64,000 bases of DNA. Source: Hyphomicrobiales bacterium (GTDB taxonomy: Bacteria > Pseudomonadota > Alphaproteobacteria > Rhizobiales > Rhizobiaceae). The translations under genes and the position numbers were made by a program. The number at the start of each line of letters is the position of its first letter. Position 1 is the stretch's first letter. Where the stretch lies: positions 398,129 through 462,128 of the forward strand of contig UICE01000004.1 of assembly GCA_900471815.1 (NCBI GenBank), given 5' to 3'. This document shows positions 55,580-64,000 of the stretch, piece by piece. The notes beneath the pieces are model-generated. The model did not search any database. It was not told the origin of the DNA and saw only the letters and a list, made by a program, of their open reading frames with translations.

Positions 55580-56767
55580 ATGCTCAAAGCTGATATGGAA
55601 GACCGTAATGGCGGCCCGCCACGCTATAATGCATGGCGTGAATATGCGGCCATCACCACCGTCATTTGCATTTTGATCGTTGCTGTCGCCGCCTTCTTTT
55701 GGGGCGGTGATCTTTTCCCTTCAGATTTGCAACAATTGACTGCGGCCAAGCCGGTCGAAGTGCGGGATTCCCAGCCCGACCCCGAACTTGCCAAGCTTTA
55801 TGCGCGTTATGAAATGAAGCCACTACCGGCGGAGATTGCCAGAAAATCTCCGATTGCGGGGCTAATTGCAAGGCTGCAAAGCGAACCTTGCGACTGGAAC
55901 GTCACTTATGATTTTGCAACGGCATTGAAAAGAGAGAGTTATAGCCGCGAGAGCGCGAGGGTTTTTCAATCATACTCCAACAAATGCCGACCATCAGATG
56001 TGGCACTCTATAATGCGGCAGATGCCCTGTATGGACTGAGCGATTTCGACGGCGCGCTCAAGATCGTTGATGACCTGCTTGTCATGTCCCCTGACCTTGC
56101 GCAATTCTACTATCTCAAAGCGCAAATTTTAAGCGATGCAAAGCGCTACAAGGAAGCGATCAACGCATTTGAATCGACGATTGGTCTGACAGATAATCTG
56201 GAAAACATAAGTGGCGAAGTGTTTCGTCAGATGTCCCTGAGCTATGTTGCACTCGGCGACTATTGTGGTGCGATTACCCCGATCCAGATGTGGGTATCGA
56301 TCAATCCAGCTGAAAATGACACGGCGCGTTCACAGACAATGCTGAAGGACTACACTTCAAAGGGCAAATGTGAGCAGCAATATGCCAAGGGCAAAGACCG
56401 TTTTCCCATTACGGGAAAGAATGTCATCCGGGCAACCGTCAGCATTAACGGTGTGGCAGGCAACTTCATTGTCGATACAGGCGCAAGTTTTGTATCGATA
56501 AGCAGGGGTTTTGCGACGCGCATCAAACTGCCGCTTTCAGAAGATTTCACGGTGCGTATGCAAACGGCGAATGGCGTGTCTCTGGCCCAACACACATCCG
56601 CATCGAAGGTCAATATTGGCAATGTCGAAGCCAATGACGTGGCGATGATTGTCATGGCCGACAAGAAAGCACTCGGCGATGAGATTGACGGGCTTTTAGG
56701 CCGTTCGTTCCTCTCCAGATTCAATGTGACTTTCGGCCCGAAGGCTTGGGAGATTCAAAGCAAGTAG
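55580..56767 (+). CDS. TPR and retropepsin-like aspartic protease domain membrane protein
   Basis: This 395-residue protein has one N-terminal membrane helix (AAITTVICILIVAVAAFFWG). A helical TPR-like region (about 90-255) and a C-terminal clan AA retropepsin-like domain (about 275-395) follow, with the active-site motif IVDTGASFVSI near residue 298 and IDGLLGRSFL near the end. One catalytic Asp per chain implies a dimer, as in retroviral proteases. The topology places the protease in the periplasm. The substrate is unknown. Confidence 0.85.
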   Translation: MLKADMEDRNGGPPRYNAWREYAAITTVICILIVAVAAFFWGGDLFPSDLQQLTAAKPVEVRDSQPDPELAKLYARYEMKPLPAEIARKSPIAGLIARLQSEPCDWNVTYDFATALKRESYSRESARVFQSYSNKCRPSDVALYNAADALYGLSDFDGALKIVDDLLVMSPDLAQFYYLKAQILSDAKRYKEAINAFESTIGLTDNLENISGEVFRQMSLSYVALGDYCGAITPIQMWVSINPAENDTARSQTMLKDYTSKGKCEQQYAKGKDRFPITGKNVIRATVSINGVAGNFIVDTGASFVSISRGFATRIKLPLSEDFTVRMQTANGVSLAQHTSASKVNIGNVEANDVAMIVMADKKALGDEIDGLLGRSFLSRFNVTFGPKAWEIQSK

Positions 56768-56800
56768 TCGGTGGTTTGCCATATGTTTGCAGTGGTGCTG

Positions 56801-56832
56801 TGTGTGGTTCGCCCTTCGACAAGCTCAGGATA
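56801..56832. repeat. partial Bru-RS arm
   Basis: TGTGTGGTTCGCCCTTCGAC followed by AAGCTCAGGATA is a left arm only. It lies 28 bases before the start of a complete copy. Confidence 0.7.
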
Positions 56833-56859
56833 GCTCAACATAAATTTGCAATTAATGCT

Positions 56860-56999
56860 GTGCGTGGTTCGACAAGCTCACCATGAGGAAGGTGATTTGA
56901 TCGCAGGGAGTCAGATCTTGCAAGGTTGGCGACCAACTTGCAGCCCATCACATTCCCTCATGGTGCTATCTTGAGCTTGTCGAAGGGCAAACCACGCAT
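56860..56999. repeat. Bru-RS-type palindromic repeat
   Basis: Left arm GTGCGTGGTTCGACAAGCTC, right arm of the longer variant (CTTGAGCTTGTCGAAGGGCA, then AACCACGCA). Between convergent genes (retropepsin-like and DNA ligase), in a 287-base gap with no other gene. Confidence 0.85.
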
Positions 57000-57054
57000 A
57001 GCACCACTGCAAAGGCTCTCTCATAACCTTCATGGTAAGTTTTCCCGACCGGTT

Positions 57055-58680
57055 TCAGACCAGGGGCTGGTCGTCGCGCAGCATTGCTTCAAGCGTTTCC
57101 AGCCGGTCCGCCTCGATGGGCGGCTTGTCCCATCGCAGGCGCGATATGCGCGGGAAGCGCATGGCGACGCCAGACTTGTGCCGCTTGGAACGGTTAAGCC
57201 CTTCAAAAGCAACCTCCAGCACCAGACCGTGCTGGGGTTCGGCCCGCACCGAGCGAACCGGCCCAAAGCGTTCCGTCGTATTGTTGCGCACGAAAGCGTC
57301 AAGTTGTTTCAACTCTTCATCGGTGAAGCCGAAATAGGCTTTGCCCACCGGCACCAGATGCGGCTCTGTTTCAGGTCCGGTCCAGACTGCAAATGTATAG
57401 TCGGAGTAATAGCTCGACCTTTTACCGTGGCCGCGCTGCGCATAGACCAGGACCGCATCAATGATGAATGGATCACGCTTCCACTTGAACCAGGGGCCTT
57501 TCGGTCGTCCGGGCACATAGGTGGAAGAGCGTTGTTTCAACATGAGCCCTTCAATGATGGGATGCGGCGGTGTCTTGCGCAGTTCCACCAGATCGTCAAA
57601 ATGATCATAGGCGATGAGTGGCGAAAGATCGAACCGCGTCGGCTCAAGCTGCTTTGCGAAAGCTTCAAGCCGCGTGCGCCGCTCGATGAATGGCAAGGTG
57701 CGAATGTCATCCCCGCCATCGACAAGCAGATCATAGAGCCTGACAAAGGCAGGATGACTTTCAAGCTGCCTGGCTGAAACCGTCTTTCGGTTGAGCCGTT
57801 GCTGGAGATCGCCAAATGCGCCGATCTCCATTTCATTGTCTCCGCTTCGCGCCACCAGCAACTCGCCATCAAGCGTGCCTTCAAATGTCATATAGTCGGC
57901 AATATCGGGAAAGGCGTGGGAAATGTCGTCACCGGTGCGCGAGTAGATGCGGCGCTGCCCCCGTTCGGAAGTCAACTGAACCCTGATACCATCCCATTTC
58001 CACTCGGCAACATATTCTCCGGCATTGATGCGTGAGTAATCGGGCTCCTCCAAAGGCGTGGACAGCATGACGGGGCGGAATGGCGCAGCACTGAGGCTTT
58101 CAGGCTTTTCCGCGCTCTTTTCCAACCAGGCAAAGAGCGGTTGATAGGGCGGGGTCAGCCCATGCCATAGCTCTTCGATCTCGGTGACATCGACTTGCCC
58201 GAACTGGGCCAGAGCCTGCTTTGCCAAACGGGCCGAAACACCAATGCGCATGCCGCCTGTTACCAGTTTCAACAATGCGTAGCGCGCCGATGCATCAAGC
58301 TGATCCAGCCATTTTTCCACCATGCGGACGGCATCGCTGCGCGAGGCACGCTCAAGAGCCGTCACCACATCCCCAAGTGTCGGCACGCTGTTGGAACGTA
58401 AAGGCTCGTCGGAGGACCAGACGAGCGAAATAGTCTCGGCAAGATCACCAACATAATCATAGGAATAGGCGAAAAGCTGTTCATCCATGCGCTCTGCGAT
58501 GAGAGTGCGCAGCATGGCCGGTTTGACATTGGCGATGTTCAGATCGCCGGTAATGGCGGCAAGTGCCAAACCGCGATCAGGGTCTGGCGTATCGCGGAAA
58601 TAATCGGAAAGCAGGGTCAATTTTCCATTGCGTGAAGGCGTCAATACAAGCCGGTCGAGAAGCGCTGCAAATTCTTCCAT
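57055..58680 (-). CDS. ATP-dependent DNA ligase (repair-module type)
   Basis: This 541-residue ligase has an N-terminal DNA-binding domain (about 1-200). The adenylation domain has its AMP lysine at about 228 (WKWDGIRVQL), motif III-like DGELLVAR, motif IV-V EGLMLKQRSS and KWKRDPFIID, and a C-terminal OB fold. Bacterial ligases of this type sit with an MBL exonuclease, an Lhr helicase and PdeM, as here. ATG 58680 shares a base with the exonuclease stop (TGATG). It is additional to the NAD-dependent replicative ligase expected elsewhere in the genome. Confidence 0.93.
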   Translation of the reverse strand: MEEFAALLDRLVLTPSRNGKLTLLSDYFRDTPDPDRGLALAAITGDLNIANVKPAMLRTLIAERMDEQLFAYSYDYVGDLAETISLVWSSDEPLRSNSVPTLGDVVTALERASRSDAVRMVEKWLDQLDASARYALLKLVTGGMRIGVSARLAKQALAQFGQVDVTEIEELWHGLTPPYQPLFAWLEKSAEKPESLSAAPFRPVMLSTPLEEPDYSRINAGEYVAEWKWDGIRVQLTSERGQRRIYSRTGDDISHAFPDIADYMTFEGTLDGELLVARSGDNEMEIGAFGDLQQRLNRKTVSARQLESHPAFVRLYDLLVDGGDDIRTLPFIERRTRLEAFAKQLEPTRFDLSPLIAYDHFDDLVELRKTPPHPIIEGLMLKQRSSTYVPGRPKGPWFKWKRDPFIIDAVLVYAQRGHGKRSSYYSDYTFAVWTGPETEPHLVPVGKAYFGFTDEELKQLDAFVRNNTTERFGPVRSVRAEPQHGLVLEVAFEGLNRSKRHKSGVAMRFPRISRLRWDKPPIEADRLETLEAMLRDDQPLV

Positions 58681-59762
58681 CAATCACCCTCATCTTCATA
58701 GCCGACAAGGTGGAGCGGTCGGGCTGAATATCCGTTCAGATCGCACCAACGGACCAGGGCTTCTTCACGCCCATGCGTGACCCAGACCTGCTCCGGATCA
58801 AGTTCGGTGATCGTCTGCGTCAGCTCATCCCAATCGCAGTGATCGGAAAGAATGATCGGCAGTTCGACACCGCCTTGACGCGCACGCTGGCGAATACGCA
58901 TCCAGCCGGAGGCAAAGCAGGAAACGGGATCGGGGAAACGTCTTGCCCACCTGTCCTGAAAGGCCGATGGAGGCCCGACCACAATGGTTCCGGCAAAGTC
59001 CGGCGCGCTATCCTTTTCCAGTGTGGCGGGGGCAAGAGGCCCAAGCTTTATGCCCTGCGTTTCATAATAGTCGCAAAGCTTGGCCAGTGCCCCGTGAATA
59101 TAGATCGTCTGATCATATCCGGCATCGCGCAACAGGCGGATCACGCGCTGCGCCTTGCCAAGCGCATAGGCACCAACGAGATGCGAACGCTCGGGAAATT
59201 GCTCGACCGATTTGAGCAGCTTTGCCATTTCATCGCGGCTGTCCGGGTGGCGAAACACCGGCAGGGCGAAGGTCGCCTCGGTGATAAAGACATTGCAGGC
59301 GATGGGTTCGAAACCGAGGCAGGTCGGGTCGCTGGCTCGCTTGTAGTCACCCGACGCCACAATGCGCATGCCATCTTTTTCGACAGCAATTTGCGCAGAA
59401 CCCAGCACATGCCCGGCCGGATGAAAGCTGATAGTCACTCCATTAAGCCCAGTGGTTTGGCCAAGCTCTGCCGCTTGCGTTTCGCCGGCAAAATCCGCTC
59501 CATAGCGCAAGGCCATAATATCGAGCGTTTGCTGTGTCGCCATGACCTTGCGGTGGCCGGAACGGGCATGATCGGAATGGCCATGGGTGATGAGGGCGCG
59601 CTCAACAGGACGGATCGGATCAATGTAAAAATCACCGGCTGGTGAATAGAGACCGGCAGGCGTGGATCGCAGAAGTTCTTCGGGTCGTTTAACCAAGCTG
59701 ATGTTCCGTTCTGTACCATGTTTGCCAAACATAGAACGAACATAGGGTGGATTTAGCTCCAT
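58680..59762 (-). CDS. ligase-associated DNA exonuclease (MBL fold, beta-CASP)
   Basis: This metallo-beta-lactamase-fold nuclease of about 360 residues has the metal motif THGHSDHARSGH, then the segments HPAGHVLGSAQI, SGDYKRAS and SDHCDW, and WVTHGREEALV near the end. Family members are SNM1/Pso2-like and act in crosslink or end repair. The start is uncertain: ATG 59762 is used, ATG 59732 or a TTG near 59685 are possible, and the frame also continues into the Bru-RS element (MVSLSNHAQ). It is coupled to the ligase gene. Confidence 0.9.
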   Translation of the reverse strand: MELNPPYVRSMFGKHGTERNISLVKRPEELLRSTPAGLYSPAGDFYIDPIRPVERALITHGHSDHARSGHRKVMATQQTLDIMALRYGADFAGETQAAELGQTTGLNGVTISFHPAGHVLGSAQIAVEKDGMRIVASGDYKRASDPTCLGFEPIACNVFITEATFALPVFRHPDSRDEMAKLLKSVEQFPERSHLVGAYALGKAQRVIRLLRDAGYDQTIYIHGALAKLCDYYETQGIKLGPLAPATLEKDSAPDFAGTIVVGPPSAFQDRWARRFPDPVSCFASGWMRIRQRARQGGVELPIILSDHCDWDELTQTITELDPEQVWVTHGREEALVRWCDLNGYSARPLHLVGYEDEGD

Positions 59763-59797
59763 GCAATCTTTGTAAGTGACGATCTTGCATTGCTTCT

Positions 59798-59917
59798 GTG
59801 CGTGGTTCGACAAGCTCACCATGAGGGAGGGAGTGACTGGCAGGAATGCCAAACCTACAATGATGGCACTATGCAATCAAATCACTTTCCTCATGGTGAG
59901 CTTGTCGAACCACGCAC
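59798..59917. repeat. Bru-RS-type palindromic repeat (near-perfect arms)
   Basis: GTGCGTGGTTCGACAAGCTC and its exact complement. It occupies most of the 213-base divergent promoter region between the exonuclease and helicase genes, an unusual place for a strong hairpin. Confidence 0.9.
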
Positions 59918-59975
59918 TGCTCTGTTGCCAAAAGAAAACTTGGCGCTTTGATGCCGGACCACTACATTCGCCCTA

Positions 59976-62495
59976 GTGAAAATCAGCAAAGCACCCACCG
60001 CCGACACCGGCTCCGCCCTTTTGCCTCCGCTTTTCCTGAACTGGTTTCAGGCCAAGGGCTGGTCGCCGCGCGCCCATCAGCTGGAACTGCTAGAGGCGGC
60101 GCAGGCAGGGCAGTCGACTCTGCTGATTGCCCCAACCGGCGCGGGCAAGACGCTGGCTGGCTTTCTCCCCTCGCTGGTCGATCTAGCCCAGCGCGGCAAA
60201 AGCAATGCAGCGAGCCGCGGCATTCACACGCTCTATATTTCGCCGCTCAAGGCGCTGGCCGTCGATATTCAGCGCAATCTTGCCAAACCTATCGAAGAAA
60301 TGGGGCTTGGCATAAGGCTTGAAACGCGCACCGGCGACACGCCTGCCCATAAGCGCCAGCGGCAGAAGCTGGTGCCGCCCGATATATTGCTGACCACGCC
60401 GGAGCAATTGGCACTGCTGATTGCGGCCAAGGATGCAGGGCGGTTTTTCGAAGATTTGCGCTATGTCATCTTTGATGAATTGCATTCGCTGGTAACATCG
60501 AAACGCGGGCATCTTCTATCGCTGGGACTGGCGCGATTGCGCCGCCTGCAACCGGGATTGCAGACGATAGGCCTGTCGGCAACCGTTGCCGACCCTGATG
60601 AATTGCGCGGCTGGCTTGTGCCGCAAACCGATGGCTCGCCCTTGGCAAGTCTGGTCAAGGTTGAAGGCGGTGCAAAACCGCATATCACCATTTTGCAAAC
60701 GGAAGACCGGGTTCCCTGGGCGGGACATTCGGCGGTCTATGCTTTGCCGGGCATATATGAAGCAATCAAACAGCACGCCACGACGCTGATCTTTGTCAAT
60801 ACGCGCAGTCAGGCGGAGCGCTTGTTTCACGATCTTTGGATGGCCAATGAGGATAATCTGGCGATTGCGCTGCATCATGGCTCACTCGATGTAAGCAAGC
60901 GGCGCAAGGTGGAACAGGCGATGGCTGCCAATGCCTTGCGCGCCGTGGTTGCGACTTCGACGCTCGATCTTGGTATTGACTGGGGTGATGTCGATCTGGT
61001 CATTCATGTAGGCGCGCCAAAGGGTGCGAGTCGCCTTGCGCAAAGGATCGGGCGTTCCAATCACCGGATGGATGAGCCATCGCGGGCGATACTGGTTCCA
61101 GCCAATCGCTTCGAAGTCATGGAATGTCAGGCGGCGCTCGATGCCAATTATATCGGGGCGCAGGATACGCCAGCCTTGGGCGAAGGTTCGCTGGACGTAT
61201 TGGCCCAGCATGTGCTGGGCATGGCTTGCGCCGAGCCATTTCAGGCGGATGAGCTTTATGCGGAAGTCACCACCGCCCTGCCCTATGCCGCTTTGCCGCG
61301 CGATACATTTGACCGGATTATCGAATTTGTCGCGACGGGTGGCTATGCGCTGAAAAGCTATGAACGCTTTGCAAAAATCCGGCAGGCGGCAGATGGCTCA
61401 TGGCGGGTGACGCATCCGCGTGTCGCCCAGCAATACCGTTTGAATGTCGGCACAATCATTGAAGCGCCTTCGCTCAATGTGCGGCTGACACGGCAGCGGG
61501 GCAAGGGCAGCAATGTGCGCGGCGGGCCGGTGCTTGGCAAAGTCGAAGAGCATTTTATCGAGGCGCTCAGCCCCGGCGATACATTCTTCTTTTCCGGCCG
61601 CGTGCTGCGGTTTGAGGGAATACGCGAGAACGAATGTATTGTGTCAAAGGCGGATGGTTTTGACGCAAAGATACCGTCCTATGCGGGCGGCAAATTTCCG
61701 CTGACCACTTATCTCGCCGATCAGGTGCGCAATATTCTGGCGGACCCGGCTCGCTGGGGCGCGCTGCCCGATCAGGTGAGCGATTGGCTGCGGATCCAGA
61801 AGGAAAAATCCGTGCTGCCGCAACCGGGAAGCCTTCTGGTGGAAACATTTCCGCGCGGCGAGCGATCCTATATGGTGATCTATGCCTTTGAAGGCAGGCT
61901 GGCGCATCAGACGCTGGGCATGCTTTTAACGCGCAGGCTGGAGCGGGCAAAGGCGCGGCCACTCGGCTTTATCGCCACCGATTATGCGCTGTCGATCTGG
62001 GGCCTGCGCGACATGGGCCGCATGTTCAAAAAGGGCGAGCTACCGCTTTCGGAACTTTTCGACGAAGACATGCTTGGCGATGATCTGGAAGCGTGGCTGT
62101 CGGAAAGCTTCATGCTGAAACGAACCTTCCGCAACTGCGCGCTGATTTCCGGTCTCGTTGAGAAGCGGCATCCCGGACAGGAAAAGACCGGGCGGCAGGT
62201 GACGGTTTCCACCGATCTGATTTACGATGTGCTGCGGGAGCATGAGCCGGATCACATTCTCATTCAGGCAACCCGCGCCGATGCGGCGACCGGACTTCTG
62301 GACATTCGCCGCCTCAGCGATATGCTGGGGCGAATCAAAGGCCATATCATCCATAAGGATCTGGACCAGATTTCGCCGCTGGCCGTTCCAGTCATGATGG
62401 AAATCGGCAAGGAACGTGTTCCCGGCGAAGCGCATGAAACCTTGCTTGAAGAAATCGCCGAAGAATTGACCCGGGAAATGTCGGACCATTCATGA
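59976..62495 (+). CDS. ligase-associated DEXH-box DNA helicase (Lhr-core type)
   Basis: This 839-residue SF2 helicase has Walker A APTGAGKT (52-59) and the DEXH box FDELHSL. The second RecA domain carries STLDLGIDWGDVDLVIHVGA and the arginine-finger motif QRIGRSNH. A winged helix and the Lhr-specific C-terminal domain follow. It begins with GTG 59976 and is translationally coupled to pdeM (ATGA). Core of the ligase-exonuclease-helicase-phosphoesterase DNA damage module. Confidence 0.93.
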   Translation: MKISKAPTADTGSALLPPLFLNWFQAKGWSPRAHQLELLEAAQAGQSTLLIAPTGAGKTLAGFLPSLVDLAQRGKSNAASRGIHTLYISPLKALAVDIQRNLAKPIEEMGLGIRLETRTGDTPAHKRQRQKLVPPDILLTTPEQLALLIAAKDAGRFFEDLRYVIFDELHSLVTSKRGHLLSLGLARLRRLQPGLQTIGLSATVADPDELRGWLVPQTDGSPLASLVKVEGGAKPHITILQTEDRVPWAGHSAVYALPGIYEAIKQHATTLIFVNTRSQAERLFHDLWMANEDNLAIALHHGSLDVSKRRKVEQAMAANALRAVVATSTLDLGIDWGDVDLVIHVGAPKGASRLAQRIGRSNHRMDEPSRAILVPANRFEVMECQAALDANYIGAQDTPALGEGSLDVLAQHVLGMACAEPFQADELYAEVTTALPYAALPRDTFDRIIEFVATGGYALKSYERFAKIRQAADGSWRVTHPRVAQQYRLNVGTIIEAPSLNVRLTRQRGKGSNVRGGPVLGKVEEHFIEALSPGDTFFFSGRVLRFEGIRENECIVSKADGFDAKIPSYAGGKFPLTTYLADQVRNILADPARWGALPDQVSDWLRIQKEKSVLPQPGSLLVETFPRGERSYMVIYAFEGRLAHQTLGMLLTRRLERAKARPLGFIATDYALSIWGLRDMGRMFKKGELPLSELFDEDMLGDDLEAWLSESFMLKRTFRNCALISGLVEKRHPGQEKTGRQVTVSTDLIYDVLREHEPDHILIQATRADAATGLLDIRRLSDMLGRIKGHIIHKDLDQISPLAVPVMMEIGKERVPGEAHETLLEEIAEELTREMSDHS

Positions 62496-63208
62496 ATCTC
62501 GTATCGCAAATAACCAAGACTATGTTGCATGGGGCAGCCGAAATGGTTGTCGCCGGGCATAGATGCGTTTGCGACCCTTCCGGCGCCATGTATCTGGAAG
62601 ATGACCGGATTCTTGTCGTATCGGATTTGCATTTCGAGAAGGGCTCATCCTTTGCGCGGCGCGGCATGATGCTGCCGCCCTATGATACGGCAACAACGCT
62701 TGCTGCCTTGGGGCGGGTGATTGCGCGTTACAATCCTGCCAGTGTCATCAGCCTTGGCGACAGTTTCCACGATGGAGAGGCGGCTGCGCGCTTGCCGGCG
62801 CAATATGCGGCGCAGCTCGGTTCGCTTATGGCTGGACGCGAATGGGTATGGATCACGGGTAACCATGATCCGGACCATCCTGCGGAGCTTCCGGGTGAAA
62901 CATTTACCGAATTGGCTTTCGGTAATCTGATCTTCCGGCATGAACCCTCCAAACGCCCCTGCCCCGGCGAGATCGCCGGGCATCTGCATCCAGCTGCCAA
63001 AGTGGTGCGCCGTGGACAGGCGGTGCAACGCCGCTGTTTCGTCAGTGATCGCTCCCGCATGATCATGCCGGCTTTCGGCGCCTATACGGGCGGCATGAAT
63101 ATTCTCGGACGGCCATTTCACGGGCTGTTCGATGCACAGGCCATCATCGCCTATATGCTTGGCAGCAAGCGGGTCTATCCTATGACCGCCAAGGCGCTTT
63201 ATATTTGA
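62492..63208 (+). CDS. pdeM: ligase-associated DNA damage response endonuclease PdeM
   Basis: This 238-residue calcineurin-like metallophosphoesterase has the full set of metal motifs: SDLHFEKG, GDSFHDG, GNHDPDH and GHLHPAAK. It overlaps the helicase gene by four bases, the standard arrangement for the family. Expected to be a Mn-dependent nuclease in DNA repair. Confidence 0.93.
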   Translation: MNLVSQITKTMLHGAAEMVVAGHRCVCDPSGAMYLEDDRILVVSDLHFEKGSSFARRGMMLPPYDTATTLAALGRVIARYNPASVISLGDSFHDGEAAARLPAQYAAQLGSLMAGREWVWITGNHDPDHPAELPGETFTELAFGNLIFRHEPSKRPCPGEIAGHLHPAAKVVRRGQAVQRRCFVSDRSRMIMPAFGAYTGGMNILGRPFHGLFDAQAIIAYMLGSKRVYPMTAKALYI

Positions 63209-63291
63209 GTGCTGGCTTTGCTGTTTGAAAAAATCAAACAAATGCCTTATATCTGATGCGAGATGTTTGATGCGTGATGCAGGGCACGAAA

Positions 63292-63519
63292 ATGAGAACG
63301 ACACTGGCAATAGATGATGATGTACTTGCGGCGGCTAAAGGATTGGCGGCAAGGCAGCACAAGACTGTCGGAGAGGTGATTTCGACGCTGGCTCGTCAGT
63401 CGCTTCAGACTCCAGGCATGGGGAAAGATAAGCGAAATGGCGTGCCTCTGCTTCGGATAAAAGACAACACCCCGGTAACAATGGAATTCGTCAATCAGCT
63501 TCGTGATGAACTGCCATAA
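63292..63519 (+). CDS. VapB-type antitoxin (ribbon-helix-helix)
   Basis: This 75-residue protein has an N-terminal ribbon-helix-helix (RTTLAIDDDVLAAAKGLAAR) that would bind the operon promoter. A C-terminal tail (VTMEFVNQLRDELP) would neutralise the toxin. ATG 63292 is preceded by AGGG; a GTG at 63274 is less likely. Its stop overlaps the toxin start as TAATG. Confidence 0.88.
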   Translation: MRTTLAIDDDVLAAAKGLAARQHKTVGEVISTLARQSLQTPGMGKDKRNGVPLLRIKDNTPVTMEFVNQLRDELP

Positions 63520-63953
63520 TGGTATTTCTACTCGACGTTAATGTACTGATCGCCTTATTCGACCCGGTACATGTCCATCATGATGCAGCACATGAGTGGT
63601 TTGATCGTGTAGGCAAAGCATCGTGGGCAACGTCTCCGCTGACTCAAAATGGCGTGCTCAGGATCATAGGCAATCCACGCTACCCCAATTCCCCCGGCAC
63701 CCCGGCGGCGGTCATGCCGCTACTTTCCAGCCTGACAGCTTTGCCCGGACACGTCTTTTGGCAAGATGATTTAAGCTTTGTAAGTTCTGACCTTATTGAT
63801 CCAACAAGGCTTCTCAGTTTCAGCCAGGTTACGGATACTTATCTGCTCGCGCTCGCCCGTATGCGAGGCGGCCAACTGGCGACATTCGACCGGAGGCTGG
63901 TAACGGATGCTGTAGATGGAGGCAAGGGTTGCCTCCATGTCATAGACCAGTAG
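63519..63953 (+). CDS. VapC-type PIN-domain toxin
   Basis: This 144-residue PIN-domain ribonuclease has the acidic metal site visible in LLDVNVLIALFD (D6), the central VTDTYLLALA and the late LATFDRRL. VapC toxins cleave tRNA or rRNA to arrest growth. It is coupled to the antitoxin gene by a one-base overlap. Complete within the window. Confidence 0.9.
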   Translation: MVFLLDVNVLIALFDPVHVHHDAAHEWFDRVGKASWATSPLTQNGVLRIIGNPRYPNSPGTPAAVMPLLSSLTALPGHVFWQDDLSFVSSDLIDPTRLLSFSQVTDTYLLALARMRGGQLATFDRRLVTDAVDGGKGCLHVIDQ

Positions 63954-63982
63954 GCAGGCCAAGTGACTGGCAAATTGGTAAT

Positions 63983-64000
63983 GCGTGCTTCGACAAGCTC
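63983..64000. repeat. Bru-RS arm cut by the window end
   Basis: GCGTGCTTCGACAAGCTC matches the left arm of the repeat family with a small deletion (GTGG lost). The rest lies outside the window, 30 bases after the VapC stop. Confidence 0.7.

Noticed and set aside
3511..59917. Repeated palindromes as a CRISPR array
   Set aside because: The copies are kilobases apart, each is itself a long palindrome, there are no regular spacers and no cas genes.
3511..64000. Insertion sequence (IS711-like) associated with the repeats
   Set aside because: No transposase frame was found next to any copy; the repeats are present without the IS.
1..64000. Search by eye for tRNA, rRNA, phage or integrase genes
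   Set aside because: No clover-leaf, rRNA-like segment, integrase or phage structural gene was recognised. A tRNA scan was not possible here.

Overview
The window looks like chromosomal DNA of a Brucellaceae alphaproteobacterium (Brucella/Ochrobactrum group). The main evidence is about ten full copies, plus shortened or partial ones, of a palindromic intergenic repeat whose arms read GTGCGTGGTTCGACAAGCTC. This matches the Bru-RS elements known from Brucella. The gene content also fits: many ABC uptake systems, an S. meliloti-like frcBCAK fructose locus, and a De Ley-Doudoroff galactose operon. No rRNA, tRNA, CRISPR array, transposase or prophage gene was seen. The species was not determined.

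Layout. 1-3.5 kb: a partial GntR regulator and a membrane HAMP/GGDEF/EAL protein in which both output domains look catalytically dead. 3.7-13.1 kb: a divergent uptake and catabolic locus. SDR, MalK-type ATPase, RpiR regulator and an HxC-type D-serine dehydratase/D-threonine aldolase family enzyme lie on the minus strand. A sugar-binding protein, two permeases, RidA and an M81 metallopeptidase lie on the plus strand. 13.3-14.3 kb: a TetR regulator and a DUF1127 protein, with the same operator-like box before each. 14.3-21.8 kb: fructose locus with ROK regulator, RbsD/FucU mutarotase and PfkB kinase on minus, and frcB, frcC, frcA, D-lyxose isomerase and frcK on plus. 21.9-26.7 kb: a Sel1-repeat protein and a convergent subtilisin-like autotransporter. 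26.9-31.1 kb: IclR regulator and a tightly coupled De Ley-Doudoroff operon. 31.2-36.9 kb: a ferritin-like protein, a small membrane protein, anmK, an MHS-family transporter, a GST and a membrane diguanylate cyclase. 36.9-39.2 kb: polar amino-acid ABC transporter. 39.6-46 kb: GntR, a MetC-like lyase and a second carbohydrate ABC transporter. 46.4-53.7 kb: oligopeptide ABC transporter with two tandem binding-protein paralogues. 54-56.8 kb: photolyase and a TPR/retropepsin-like protein. 57-63.2 kb: the ligase-associated DNA repair module (ATP-dependent ligase and MBL exonuclease, divergent from Lhr-type helicase and PdeM). 63.3-64 kb: a VapBC-type toxin-antitoxin pair.

Three cross-cutting points stand out. 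Every one of the six solute-binding-protein genes has a stem-loop just downstream, in five operons before the first permease gene, which suggests 3'-end protection or attenuation to raise binding-protein dosage. Several candidate operators can be read directly: a 50-bp-spaced direct repeat, a perfect dyad at frc, duplicated TetR boxes, and an IclR dyad containing a TATAAT. The 3.7-13.1 kb locus combines a dehydratase whose metal motif resembles D-serine dehydratase with RidA, which clears the reactive enamine such enzymes make, so it may take up and degrade a conjugate containing a D-hydroxy amino acid.
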